Notes: generated by a model from the sequence alone, not told the origin. Shown: positions 1-8,025, numbered from the stretch's first letter. The stretch: 10,957 nucleotides of DNA from CAYTQK01 sp964439745 (GCA_964439745.1 CAYTQK010000094.1:1-10957), one strand, 5' to 3'. Numbers and translations: made by a program.

Positions 1-2
1 TC

Positions 3-203
3 GCCCTGCATGGCTTTGCCTCGGCGGTGCGCGGCATCGTGCGCGATCATCGCGGCCATGCCATCTATGCCGGTGGCGCTGACGTACTCGCCCTGCTGCC
101 GCTGCCGCACCCGGTGCGCTGCGCGGGGGCGCTGGTCGAGGCGTGCCGGGCCAGGCCGGGCGACTCCAGCATTTCCCGGCCGATGACGCCGTGGCAGATA
201 TAG
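3..203 (+). CDS. Fragment of Cmr2/Cas10 (type III-B CRISPR effector), Palm domain, broken
   Basis: Reading frame 3 is open from the left edge to a TAG at 201-203. Residues encoded by about 3-148 read like the second Palm (cyclase) region of Cas10 of the Cmr2 type: an alpha-helical lead-in, then a G-H-x-I-Y-A-G-G-A-D-V-L-A-L-L-P core, then an Ala/Leu-rich helix. In the family this core is YAGGDDVLALLP; its two Asp residues bind metal for cyclic oligoadenylate synthesis. Here the first Asp is Ala (GCT at 87-89), which would be expected to impair the cyclase. From about 150 to the stop the frame reads across the opposite strand of an HD-domain gene, so the last 18 or so residues are not Cas10. 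No other cas gene or CRISPR array is visible. GC in 1-140 is 102 of 140 bases. The homology call is from motif recognition; whether the fragment is native here is uncertain. Confidence 0.6.
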   Translation, partial: ALHGFASAVRGIVRDHRGHAIYAGGADVLALLPLPHPVRCAGALVEACRARPGDSSISRPMTPWQI

Positions 204-481
204 TCCGCCGTCCCGGTGCAGCCAAGATCCGGCGCCCGTACGCCGATGATGCCGATATCATGGAGCAGGGCCGCTTCTTCGATAAAATCCATGTCCACGG
301 CGGGATCGTTCAGCCGTCGGGCGATGCGCCGGCTTTTGGCGGCCACCTGCCGCCCGTGCCGAACCAGCAGATGATAAAGAGCGGTGCCGGGTTCGTAAAA
401 CCGTCCCAAAACGGACAGCGGCTCCAGGCCGGCTTCTTTGCTGGGGATCCAGGCCGCGGCCGGCTGTTCCGTTTTCGCCAT
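65..481 (-). CDS. HD-domain (HDIG-type) phosphohydrolase, C-terminally truncated
   Basis: The ATG at 481-479 lies only 14 bases after the prfB stop, behind a G-rich ribosome binding stretch, so the gene is probably cotranscribed with prfB. The product starts MAKTEQPAAAW. It carries His42 (LLVRHGRQ), the metal-binding His-Asp pair at residues 74-75 (LLHDIGIIG) and His97 in YICHG, the order of ligands seen in small HDIG phosphohydrolases. Genuine family sequence stops near residue 114 (coordinate about 142), just after Arg-His-Ala, where relatives usually continue with another His-containing segment and a C-terminal Asp. The remaining 24 residues to the stop at 65 are antisense to the Cas10-like DNA and look meaningless. 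Relatives are, as I recall, roughly 170-190 residues, so about a third is lost. The substrate is unknown; nucleotide or phosphate-ester hydrolysis is the family expectation. As it stands the protein is probably inactive. Confidence 0.75.
   Translation of the reverse strand: MAKTEQPAAAWIPSKEAGLEPLSVLGRFYEPGTALYHLLVRHGRQVAAKSRRIARRLNDPAVDMDFIEEAALLHDIGIIGVRAPDLGCTGTADYICHGVIGREMLESPGLARHASTSAPAQRTGCGSGSRASTSAPPA
140..151. other. Abrupt junction between Cas10-like DNA and the HD-domain gene
   Basis: Plus-strand Cas10-like coding meaning and minus-strand HD-domain coding meaning meet within these few bases. To the right, the minus strand keeps good HD-family sequence up to about Arg-His-Ala at 148-140. 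To the left, the same frame turns into low-complexity Ser/Ala/Gly/Thr residues until a stop at 67-65. No target duplication, insertion-sequence end or integrase is visible. This marks a recombination breakpoint or an assembly chimera; the sequence alone cannot decide between them. Confidence 0.55.
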
Positions 482-495
482 TCCCCACCCCGTTT

Positions 496-1606
<1,111 letters not shown>

Positions 1607-1688
1607 GCCGGTTCTCCTTATGATTCGACCATTGCTCATGATGCCGGCAACCGCCGCGAATCCGGACGGCTGGCGGTGTACCGATCAT

Positions 1689-1694
1689 ATTATA
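1689..1694 (-). promoter_or_regulatory. Possible -10 element upstream of prfB
   Basis: A perfect TATAAT lies on the minus strand in the 118-base AT-rich gap between lnt and prfB, about 83 bases before the prfB start. No good -35 hexamer stands 16-18 bases upstream, so this is a weak candidate for an internal promoter of prfB; transcription from lnt is the alternative. No clear terminator is seen in the gap. Confidence 0.3.
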
Positions 1695-1724
1695 AACGAT
1701 TTTAACGCTTTGATATATAAAATA

Positions 1725-3311
1725 TCATAGCCGGGACGACCCTGGCGGCAGCGTCGCCCCCGGACCGGTCCGGTATCTCCGCCATAGCACAAACAGGGTC
1801 ACGATGACACAGATTTTCGCGAACAGATCGCCGAGCCGGACATAAAATGTCCGGCCGCTGCCTTTTGGTACGGCATAGGTCCGGACCGCGTCCACGAAAA
1901 TGGGGGTGGCATCGCCGATTTGTCCGGTCGGTGTCACCCAGCCGCTGATGCCGGTATTGGCCGCCCGGACCACCGGCCGGCGGGTTTCCACCGCCCGCAG
2001 GACGGCCATGGAAAAATGCTGATACGGGGCGGATGTACGTCCGTACCAGGCGTCATTGGTCAGGTTGACGATGATATCAGCCCCGTTGGCGGCCATCTGG
2101 CGGCTGCCGCCGGGAAAAATGATTTCATAACAGATCTGCACTCCCAGGCCGGTCCCGTCCATGCGGATAACCCGGCCCGGCCGGCCCGGATCGAAATCGC
2201 CCACCGCGGTCACCAGGTTGCCCAGCGGCAGCCATCTGCCCAGGGGCACGTATTCACCGAAAGGCACCAGGTGGGCTTTGTCGTACCGGCCGGTCACCTC
2301 CCCGGCCGGCGACAGCAGAAAGGCGCTGTTGTAAAGGGCGTATTGGCCATCGCGGCGTTCAAAGTACGGCGCGCCCACCAGCAGGTAAACATTCATCCGC
2401 CGAACCGCCCGGCGGACCATGGCCGTCAGGCTGCGGTCATGGGTGAAATAAAACGGCAGGGCGGTTTCCGGCATGATGACCAGGTCCGGCGGCAGATCCG
2501 GCTGCCGGCCGGCCAGTTCCAGGTATTTTTGTACAGTGGTCCGTCGAAAGGTCTCGTCCCATTTATGGCCCTGATCGATATTGCCCTGCACCACGGTCAG
2601 CCGGCGGCAGGCGGCATCGGCCAGCCCGGCTTCCACCCGCCCGATCCGCCACAGGCCATAGCCCCAGATGAACCCGATCACAAGCGCGGCCGCGGTCACG
2701 CCCAGCAGGGCCTGCCGGCTGGAAACGGGAACCTGCTGCCACGTTTTTTTCCGCCCGGCCAGCCAGCAGCATACAATCGCCAGGTTGACCAGGACCACGG
2801 CCGCGGAAATGCCGTAGACCCCGGTGATATCGGCCACCTGGATCAAGGCGAGTCGCTGGTACTGGGAATAGCCGAGCAGTTCCCAGGGGAACCCGGAAAA
2901 CAGGAAGGTGCGGACATATTCCAGGGCGACCCATATCGCCGGCCCCGCTGCCAGCGCCGCCCCGGCGCCGCCACGGATGCCGGCAATGATCATGGCAAAA
3001 AGACCGGTATACAAGGCCAGGTAGGCGGCCAGCAAGGCCACGGCCGGCAGCGCCGCCGCCAGGGGCAGCCCGCCGTAATTCTGCAGGGTGGGCAGGAGCC
3101 AGTACCCGAGGGTAAGATAATGAACCAGGCCGGCGGCAAAGCCCGCCAGGAAGGCTTTTTTCGCGGCCAGCCCGCGCAGCACATACAGCAGCGGCACCAG
3201 GGCCATCCAGGCCGCCCAGGAATAATCCCAGCGGGGAAACGCCGCGGTCAGCAGCAGGCCGGACAAGAGCACGCCCACCGGCACAGCAAGGGATTTCGTA
3301 CCGCGTCTCAT
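1725..3311 (-). CDS. lnt: Apolipoprotein N-acyltransferase
   Basis: Lnt adds the third acyl chain to the N-terminal Cys of lipoproteins in the inner membrane, the last step of lipoprotein maturation in Gram-negative bacteria. The 528-residue product has an N-terminal block of hydrophobic helices (residues about 8-220), a nitrilase-like periplasmic domain (about 235-490) and a final membrane helix (about 505-520) followed by a short basic tail. The catalytic triad is intact: Glu282 in VIMPETALPF, Lys345 in YDKAHLVPFGEY and Cys394 in VQICYEIIFP. The GEYVP loop and the NDAWYG motif are also present. I prefer ATG 3311, preceded by AAAGG with a 6-base spacer. The frame can be opened back to a TTG at 3356, but those extra 15 residues are polar and lack a ribosome binding site. 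The gene is divergent from the kinase gene and upstream of prfB. Confidence 0.96.
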   Translation of the reverse strand: MRRGTKSLAVPVGVLLSGLLLTAAFPRWDYSWAAWMALVPLLYVLRGLAAKKAFLAGFAAGLVHYLTLGYWLLPTLQNYGGLPLAAALPAVALLAAYLALYTGLFAMIIAGIRGGAGAALAAGPAIWVALEYVRTFLFSGFPWELLGYSQYQRLALIQVADITGVYGISAAVVLVNLAIVCCWLAGRKKTWQQVPVSSRQALLGVTAAALVIGFIWGYGLWRIGRVEAGLADAACRRLTVVQGNIDQGHKWDETFRRTTVQKYLELAGRQPDLPPDLVIMPETALPFYFTHDRSLTAMVRRAVRRMNVYLLVGAPYFERRDGQYALYNSAFLLSPAGEVTGRYDKAHLVPFGEYVPLGRWLPLGNLVTAVGDFDPGRPGRVIRMDGTGLGVQICYEIIFPGGSRQMAANGADIIVNLTNDAWYGRTSAPYQHFSMAVLRAVETRRPVVRAANTGISGWVTPTGQIGDATPIFVDAVRTYAVPKGSGRTFYVRLGDLFAKICVIVTLFVLWRRYRTGPGATLPPGSSRL

Positions 3312-3327
3312 GGGCTGCCTTTCTCTT

Positions 3328-3417
3328 TTATTGCCATTTCTCGATTTCCCGGACAACCAGCTCCGCGAACTGCCCCGGCATATCCTGGAAAACTTCCAGT
3401 ATTGATTTATGCCCCAT
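3328..3417 (-). CDS. Possible 29-residue leader peptide ahead of lnt
   Basis: An ATG at 3417-3415 opens a short frame (MGHKSILEVFQDM...EIEKWQ) that ends in TAA 16 bases before the lnt start. The composition is protein-like, with an amphipathic acidic helix and no low-complexity run. There is no good ribosome binding site, and a plausible lnt promoter (3447-3419) would start transcription at about 3412, downstream of the ATG. No family is recognised. It could be a leader peptide, the tail of a decayed gene, or chance. A 34-codon frame (3526-3422) ends five bases upstream in another phase, also without a clear ribosome binding site. Confidence 0.18.
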   Translation of the reverse strand: MGHKSILEVFQDMPGQFAELVVREIEKWQ

Positions 3418-3418
3418 C

Positions 3419-3447
3419 ACTTTACGGCGACGGATTTTCCTTGTCAA
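3419..3447 (-). promoter_or_regulatory. Candidate sigma-70 promoter for lnt
   Basis: On the minus strand a perfect TTGACA (3447-3442) is followed after 17 bases by TAAAGT (3424-3419), four matches of six to TATAAT. Transcription would start near 3412, giving a leader of about 100 bases before the lnt ATG. The perfect -35 and ideal spacing support it; the -10 is only fair. Confidence 0.45.
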
Positions 3448-3519
3448 GCAGCGTGCGCTTTCGCCGGAACCAGCCGTTTCCGGAAAAAATTCGTGTCACC
3501 TCCTTCGGCCAACCACCTT

Positions 3520-3548
3520 TTGACATTCGCTGCGCAGTAAGCTATGGT
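3520..3548 (+). promoter_or_regulatory. Sigma-70 promoter for the kinase / acyl-CoA synthetase pair
   Basis: A perfect TTGACA (3520-3525) is followed after 17 bases by TATGGT (3543-3548, four of six to TATAAT). A start near 3555 would give a leader of about 40 bases before the GTG start codon at 3595. It points away from the candidate lnt promoter, about 70 bases to the left. Confidence 0.6.
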
Positions 3549-3583
3549 GAGTCGAACCAACAGACCAATTTCATTCATATCTC

Positions 3584-3589
3584 AGGAGG
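3584..3589 (+). promoter_or_regulatory. Ribosome binding site that fixes the GTG start at 3595
   Basis: AGGAGG sits 5 bases before GTG 3595. The frame can be opened back to ATG 3544, but that ATG overlaps the -10 hexamer and has no ribosome binding site. The family typically begins right at the V-I-T-I-S-R-Q-F stretch, as it does with the GTG start. Confidence 0.85.
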
Positions 3590-3594
3590 GAATC

Positions 3595-4224
3595 GTGGCC
3601 GTTATCACCATCTCCAGGCAGTTCGGCGCCGGCGGTCGAACACTGGGCAAAATGATCGCCGGTAAAATGAACTACACCTTTCTGGAGGACCTGGTTATCA
3701 AGGAAATCGCCAAACAGGCCCGGGTATCCAAGGAAACGGTGATTTCCATCGAACGCACCGCCGGCAGCGCCCTGTCCCGGTTTATTTCCTCTTTTGTGTC
3801 CAGCACCTATATCGAACGGCTGACCGGGGAAGAACGAGGCTATATCGACGAAAATATTTACGTGGATGTCCTTTACGAAGTGGTCAAAAAACTGGCTGCC
3901 AAGGATAACGTGGTGCTGATGGGCCGGGGCGGGCAGTATATTCTGCAGGGGGTACCGGATGTATACCATATTCTCCTGATTGCCAGTGACGAGGACCGGA
4001 TCAAATTCATGCAGCGCTATTACAAATTGTCCGACAAGGATGCCAAGGCAGCCGTATTAAAAGGAGATCGCCGCCGGGCCAATCTGTATCAGAAAATGGG
4101 CAAACGCTATTATGACGACCCCCGCCTCTACCATCTGGTCATCAACATGCACGTGGTCTCCCTGGAGACCGCCCGGGACCTGGTCTGCGACCTGGTCACC
4201 TCCACCACCCAAAACCCGGAATAA
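3595..4224 (+). CDS. Cytidylate kinase-like family P-loop protein
   Basis: The 209-residue product begins MAVITISRQFGAGGRTLGKMIA. The SRQFGAGG stretch (residues 7-14) is the modified P-loop of the cytidylate kinase-like family, which is related to but distinct from housekeeping Cmk. A second conserved piece, MGRGGQYIL (109-117), and a basic segment GDRRRANLYQKMGKRYYDD (157-175), resembling a lid region, follow. It probably binds ATP and a nucleotide or other small phosphate acceptor in the cytoplasm; the true substrate of this subfamily is not something I can name. It starts with GTG behind AGGAGG, has its own promoter just upstream, and ends 15 bases before the acyl-CoA synthetase, so the two are probably one transcript. 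Length is usual for the family and no key segment appears missing. Confidence 0.88.
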   Translation: MAVITISRQFGAGGRTLGKMIAGKMNYTFLEDLVIKEIAKQARVSKETVISIERTAGSALSRFISSFVSSTYIERLTGEERGYIDENIYVDVLYEVVKKLAAKDNVVLMGRGGQYILQGVPDVYHILLIASDEDRIKFMQRYYKLSDKDAKAAVLKGDRRRANLYQKMGKRYYDDPRLYHLVINMHVVSLETARDLVCDLVTSTTQNPE

Positions 4225-4239
4225 CTATTAAGGAGATTT

Positions 4240-5997
4240 ATGGAACCCTTATCCCCCAACATCATCGCCAACGCCCTCAACTGCCATGCCAGAAACAACG
4301 CCGACGGTGAAGCCGTTGTCTACGGCGACAAGCGGGTCACCTGGCGGGAGATGGCCGTACGGGCCTGCAAGCTGGCCAACGCCCTGCGTCGAACCGGTAT
4401 CAACAAGGACGACAAGGTCGCCTTCATGTTTTACAACTGCCCCGAATTCATAGAGATCAATTACGCCATCCAGGTGGCCGGGGCGATTCCCGTGCCCATG
4501 AACTACCGTTTCGTGGCCGGGGAGATCGACTACCAGCTCAATCATTGTGACGCCCGGGCCTTTATTTACGACGCCTGTTTCCGGGAAGTGGTGACCGAAG
4601 CCGCGCCCGGACTGACCCAGGTGGACACCTTCATCTGCCGCGACGGTGCCGGCTCGGAACGGGAGCTGGATTACGAGGAGTTCCTGGACTCCGGCAACGA
4701 CGAGGACCCGGCCATCGAAACCCGCTGGGAGGATGTGGCCGTCATGATCTATACCGGCGGCACCACCGGTTTTCCCAAGGGGGTCATGCTGACGTACGGC
4801 GGCCACCTGGACATGTTCTGCCACCTGTTTTCATCCATTGCCACCCGCGTGGCCGAGGTGGATCTCAGCCGCGACCAGCTGCGGCGCCTGACCGGCCTGG
4901 TGGATATTCCCGGCATGGGCCTGTTCACCGGCCTGGCGCAGACCCGGCTGGCCAAAAAGATTCTGCGCAGCAAAAAAACCGCCGCTTCCGTGGAAAAGGC
5001 GGTCCGGTACGTGCTGACCCATCCCCAGGCGGCCCGCATCGGCTACAAGAACACCATCGGTCTTATCACCCCGTCCATGCCCTTTTTTCACGACGCCTCC
5101 TACCAGACCCTCATCCTGGCCGCCCTGACCGGGAACGTCCGCACCATTATCCTGCCGGATCCCGCTTTTGATCCGGACAGCATCCTGGCGGCCGTGGAAA
5201 AGGAAAAACCGGTTTTCATGGCCAATGTGCCCACCGGCTGGAAAAAACTGGTCTCCTGTGAAAACCTTGATCAATACGATGTCAGCTCCCTGCTGGCTGC
5301 GGCCACCGGCGCCGGCGCCTGCCCGGTGGATCTGAAACGGAAAATTTTTGAAAAATTCCCCGGCGTGCTGCTGCTGGACATGTTCGGCCAGACCGAAATG
5401 ACGCCCATCACCTCGTTTCGCATCGACACCGGTCCGGACAGTCTCAAGGAACGCTCCGTGGGTAAATCCATCCTGGATGTCCGCATTGTCGACGAGGAGG
5501 GCAATGACGTCCCCCGGGGTGAAGTCGGCGAGATCATGTACAAGTCCGGCTGGATAATGAAGGGCTATTACAAGGACGAGGAACAGACCGCCGCCGTCAA
5601 AAAAGACGGCTGGTTCCGCGGGGGCGACCTGGGCTACCTCGACGAGGACGGGGAAGTCCGCATCGTGGACCGCAAAAAAGAGTGCATCAACTCCGGCGGG
5701 GAGAAAATTTTTCCCCTGGAAGTGGAGGAAGTACTGCACAACCACCCCCGGATCCAGGATGTCTGCGTCATCGGTGTGCCCGACGAGGAATGGGGCCATA
5801 CCGTCCGGGCCGTGGTCCAGCCCATACCGGGGGATTTGCCCGATCCGGAGGAGATCATGGCCTTCTGCCGGGGCAAGCTGGCCGGCTACAAGATTCCCAA
5901 ATCCGTGGTCTTCGTGAAAGAGCTGCCCCTCTCACCGGTGGGCAAGGTTCTGCGCTCCAAGATCCGGGAATATTACGGCCAGCAGGAGCAGAACTGA
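4240..5997 (+). CDS. AMP-forming acyl-CoA synthetase (fatty acid / long-chain type)
   Basis: The enzyme activates a carboxylic acid with ATP and transfers the acyl group to CoA. The 585-residue sequence has the ANL superfamily motifs in order: the phosphate-binding loop YTGGTTGFPKG (171-181), the substrate-pocket motif MPFFHDAS (280-287), the adenine motif DMFGQTEMTP (380-389), the ribose-binding Asp in RGGDLGYLDEDG (460-471), the hinge region VDRKKECINSGGEKI (476-490) and the catalytic Lys569 in LSPVGKVLR. About 100 residues lie between the first two motifs, more than usual, with an extra Arg/Lys-rich helical piece (about 203-270). AAGGAG (4230-4235) precedes the ATG by 4 bases. There is no signal peptide, so it is likely cytoplasmic or membrane-associated. 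The substrate chain length cannot be read from sequence. It follows the kinase-like gene closely and ends directly against the convergent fusion gene. Confidence 0.94.
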   Translation: MEPLSPNIIANALNCHARNNADGEAVVYGDKRVTWREMAVRACKLANALRRTGINKDDKVAFMFYNCPEFIEINYAIQVAGAIPVPMNYRFVAGEIDYQLNHCDARAFIYDACFREVVTEAAPGLTQVDTFICRDGAGSERELDYEEFLDSGNDEDPAIETRWEDVAVMIYTGGTTGFPKGVMLTYGGHLDMFCHLFSSIATRVAEVDLSRDQLRRLTGLVDIPGMGLFTGLAQTRLAKKILRSKKTAASVEKAVRYVLTHPQAARIGYKNTIGLITPSMPFFHDASYQTLILAALTGNVRTIILPDPAFDPDSILAAVEKEKPVFMANVPTGWKKLVSCENLDQYDVSSLLAAATGAGACPVDLKRKIFEKFPGVLLLDMFGQTEMTPITSFRIDTGPDSLKERSVGKSILDVRIVDEEGNDVPRGEVGEIMYKSGWIMKGYYKDEEQTAAVKKDGWFRGGDLGYLDEDGEVRIVDRKKECINSGGEKIFPLEVEEVLHNHPRIQDVCVIGVPDEEWGHTVRAVVQPIPGDLPDPEEIMAFCRGKLAGYKIPKSVVFVKELPLSPVGKVLRSKIREYYGQQEQN

Positions 5998-8001
5998 TCA
6001 GGCGCCGGTAACCGCCTCATGCCGCGTCCTGACCGCAAGCGCCCGGCGGAATAATTCCGCCGTCGGCGCGGCTGCGGCGTTCTCCAGCCGCTGTTCGGCC
6101 GCCTGGACAATGGCCCGGAGCATATCGGCGTAGCTCATGCCGGCGAACCCGGCCATCTTGGCCAGGTGCCCGTCCCAGCACCAGCCCGGATTGGGGTTGA
6201 CCTCCAGCAGCTTGGGGTTTCCCCGGGCGTCCAGGCGCCAGTCAAAGCGGCAGTAATCCCGCACTTCCAGCCGCTCGAAAAGTTTGAGGCAGCACTCGGT
6301 AATAAATTTTTCCGTGGTCTCCGGCAGGATGGCCGGAATGGACCTGATTTTATAATAGGGTGAATCCGGCAGCCACTTGGCCTCGTATCCGCAAACCCGG
6401 GGGAACTCTTCGGGGACGGCCGAATAGTCCTCCTCGGTAATGGGCAGCACCGTGTAGGTGGTCAGGGGGTTGCCGATAATGCCCACGGACAGGTCCTTGC
6501 CGGTAAGAAACTCCTCCACCAGGATCGGCTTGTCATATCCCAGCTGTTCCCGGATCATGATGATGGCGTTGATCAGGTGTTCATGACTCCCGGCCACGCT
6601 CTGTTGATTGATCCCGAAACTGGAATCGCCGAAGTTCGGCTTGACGATGACCGGAAAGGCAAAGGGCAGGTTGAAGGTGGTCTCGTCCGACTCGATCAGA
6701 AACGCCCGGGGCACGGGAATGTTCATCTCCTTGGCGACGCCACGCACCAGGGACTTGTCATAACAGAAGGCCAGGCACTGGGAAGCGGCGCCGGTATAAG
6801 GGATGTCAAAAATATCCAGCAACGCCGGCACATGCAGCTCCTGGCGCGGATCATTGGCAAAACCCTCGTCACACAGGTTGATGGCCAGGTGCAGCCGGCG
6901 TGCGGCCAGGCGGCGCAGATCGGTCACCAGGGTGTCATGGTTGGACAGATAGGTAAAATCATACTCGCTCTGATCGTTCAGGGCTGATTTGAGCTGGTCG
7001 ATGGTATAAAAATCATCATCGTCAAACACTGCCCGCGGCTTCAGGGGATCGGGCTTCCGGGGATCGCCGAAAATCACGGCCACCTTTTTGCGGCCTTTAC
7101 GGGAACGCTTCTGCGGGGCCCACTCTTTTTTCACCAGGCCGGTAATAATGATCCGTTTTTGCATCATGCCCAGATCATGATTGCGGGCGGTAACCGTATC
7201 CATCTTACCGTGAATGGTCACCCCGGCAAAACCGGCTTCCTGAAAGATGGCCAGCAGGTCCGCTTCCGAGTACAGCCGTTCGGCGTAGAACTGGTCGGCA
7301 ATAACCCCCTTGGTGACATCCGTGATCACCTCCCGGGAGATAAGCCGACCGCGATCCGCGGAAAGGGAGCGCTCCCGGCAGACAAACATTTTTTTATCGA
7401 TCCATTCCCAGGATCGGGGCTGAAAATGGTTCCGGAGGTATTCCCCGTCGGTCACGTCAAGCAGAACGCGCCCCCAGGGCTTGAGCACCCGGAAGATCTC
7501 TTTGCATATACGGACGTCGTCCTGGACACTTTCAAAATAACCGAAACTGTTGCCCAGCATGGTCACCACTTCAAAGGTGTCGGCCGCATATGGCAGCTTG
7601 CGCGCGTCTCCCTCCCGGAAGCGGATGGCGAGCCCTTCTTTTCTGGCGGTCGCCTTGGCCTTCTGAATCAGGTAGCGGGAACGGTCCAGGCCTTCCGCCC
7701 GAAAGCCGCGGCGGGCCAGTTCCAGCACGTGCCGGCCCTGGCCGCAGCACATGTCCAGAATGCCGTCTTCCGGTTTCAACGCCAGGATATCCGCAAAGGC
7801 GTCCACTTCCTTCCGGGTAATGGCCGGATCATCCACGACATCCCCGTCGGTTTTCAAATACAGGGAATTGAAAATCCGCTGCCACCAGTCGGGCTGGACA
7901 TGCGCTTCCAGGATATCCACCGGTCCCAGGATGGGGCAGGAATTGGTGCCCGGCAGGGGACGCGGAGGAGGCTTTTCCGATGATTTCTCAAGACGTGCCA
8001 T
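5998..8001 (-). CDS. SAM-dependent methyltransferase fused to D-Ala-D-Ala ligase-like ATP-grasp enzyme
   Basis: The 667-residue protein has two enzyme domains. Residues about 35-290 form a class I methyltransferase: the SAM-binding loop ILDMCCGQGRHVLELA (81-96), an acidic LDRS end of strand 2 (105-108), GDARKLPY (131-138) and VLKPWGRVLLDV (172-183). A basic linker (QKRSRKGRKK, 297-306) leads to an ATP-grasp region of the D-Ala-D-Ala ligase type: a VAVIFG pre-fold start (307-312), CYDKSLVR (413-420), the lysine and glycine-rich loop VIVKPNFGDSSFGI (451-464), VEEFLTGKDLSVG (495-507), RFDWRL (585-590) and the metal-binding LLEVNPNPGW (598-607). ATP-grasp ligases join a carboxylate to an amine through an acyl phosphate; substrates here are unknown. 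It starts at ATG 8001 after AAAGGA, stands alone on the minus strand and converges on the acyl-CoA synthetase. Housekeeping Ddl is much shorter (about 300-370 residues) and lacks the methyltransferase, so this is more likely specialised. Confidence 0.92.
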   Translation of the reverse strand: MARLEKSSEKPPPRPLPGTNSCPILGPVDILEAHVQPDWWQRIFNSLYLKTDGDVVDDPAITRKEVDAFADILALKPEDGILDMCCGQGRHVLELARRGFRAEGLDRSRYLIQKAKATARKEGLAIRFREGDARKLPYAADTFEVVTMLGNSFGYFESVQDDVRICKEIFRVLKPWGRVLLDVTDGEYLRNHFQPRSWEWIDKKMFVCRERSLSADRGRLISREVITDVTKGVIADQFYAERLYSEADLLAIFQEAGFAGVTIHGKMDTVTARNHDLGMMQKRIIITGLVKKEWAPQKRSRKGRKKVAVIFGDPRKPDPLKPRAVFDDDDFYTIDQLKSALNDQSEYDFTYLSNHDTLVTDLRRLAARRLHLAINLCDEGFANDPRQELHVPALLDIFDIPYTGAASQCLAFCYDKSLVRGVAKEMNIPVPRAFLIESDETTFNLPFAFPVIVKPNFGDSSFGINQQSVAGSHEHLINAIIMIREQLGYDKPILVEEFLTGKDLSVGIIGNPLTTYTVLPITEEDYSAVPEEFPRVCGYEAKWLPDSPYYKIRSIPAILPETTEKFITECCLKLFERLEVRDYCRFDWRLDARGNPKLLEVNPNPGWCWDGHLAKMAGFAGMSYADMLRAIVQAAEQRLENAAAAPTAELFRRALAVRTRHEAVTGA

Positions 8002-8011
8002 GATCGTTTCC

Positions 8012-8025
8012 TTTGCACATGCAAA
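8012..8025. repeat. Small inverted repeat next to the ribosome binding site of the fusion gene
   Basis: TTTGCA, two bases, TGCAAA: six-base arms around a CA centre. On the minus strand its end overlaps the AAAGGA ribosome binding site of the methyltransferase/ATP-grasp gene and lies downstream of its candidate promoter. This is a possible operator or a small mRNA hairpin. Short palindromes also arise by chance. Confidence 0.3.

Noticed and set aside
65..481. The HD gene as a split-off HD nuclease domain of Cas10
   Set aside because: It lies in the prfB transcript on the opposite strand and resembles stand-alone HDIG phosphohydrolases; its contact with Cas10-like DNA is through the junction only.
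1920..3665. A 581-codon open frame on the plus strand
   Set aside because: It is antisense to lnt, whose catalytic residues are all intact. The translation is Gly/Gln/His/Pro-rich with no recognisable family, an effect of GC-rich third positions.
4831..5799. A 322-codon open frame on the minus strand
   Set aside because: It is antisense to the acyl-CoA synthetase, which has every expected motif.
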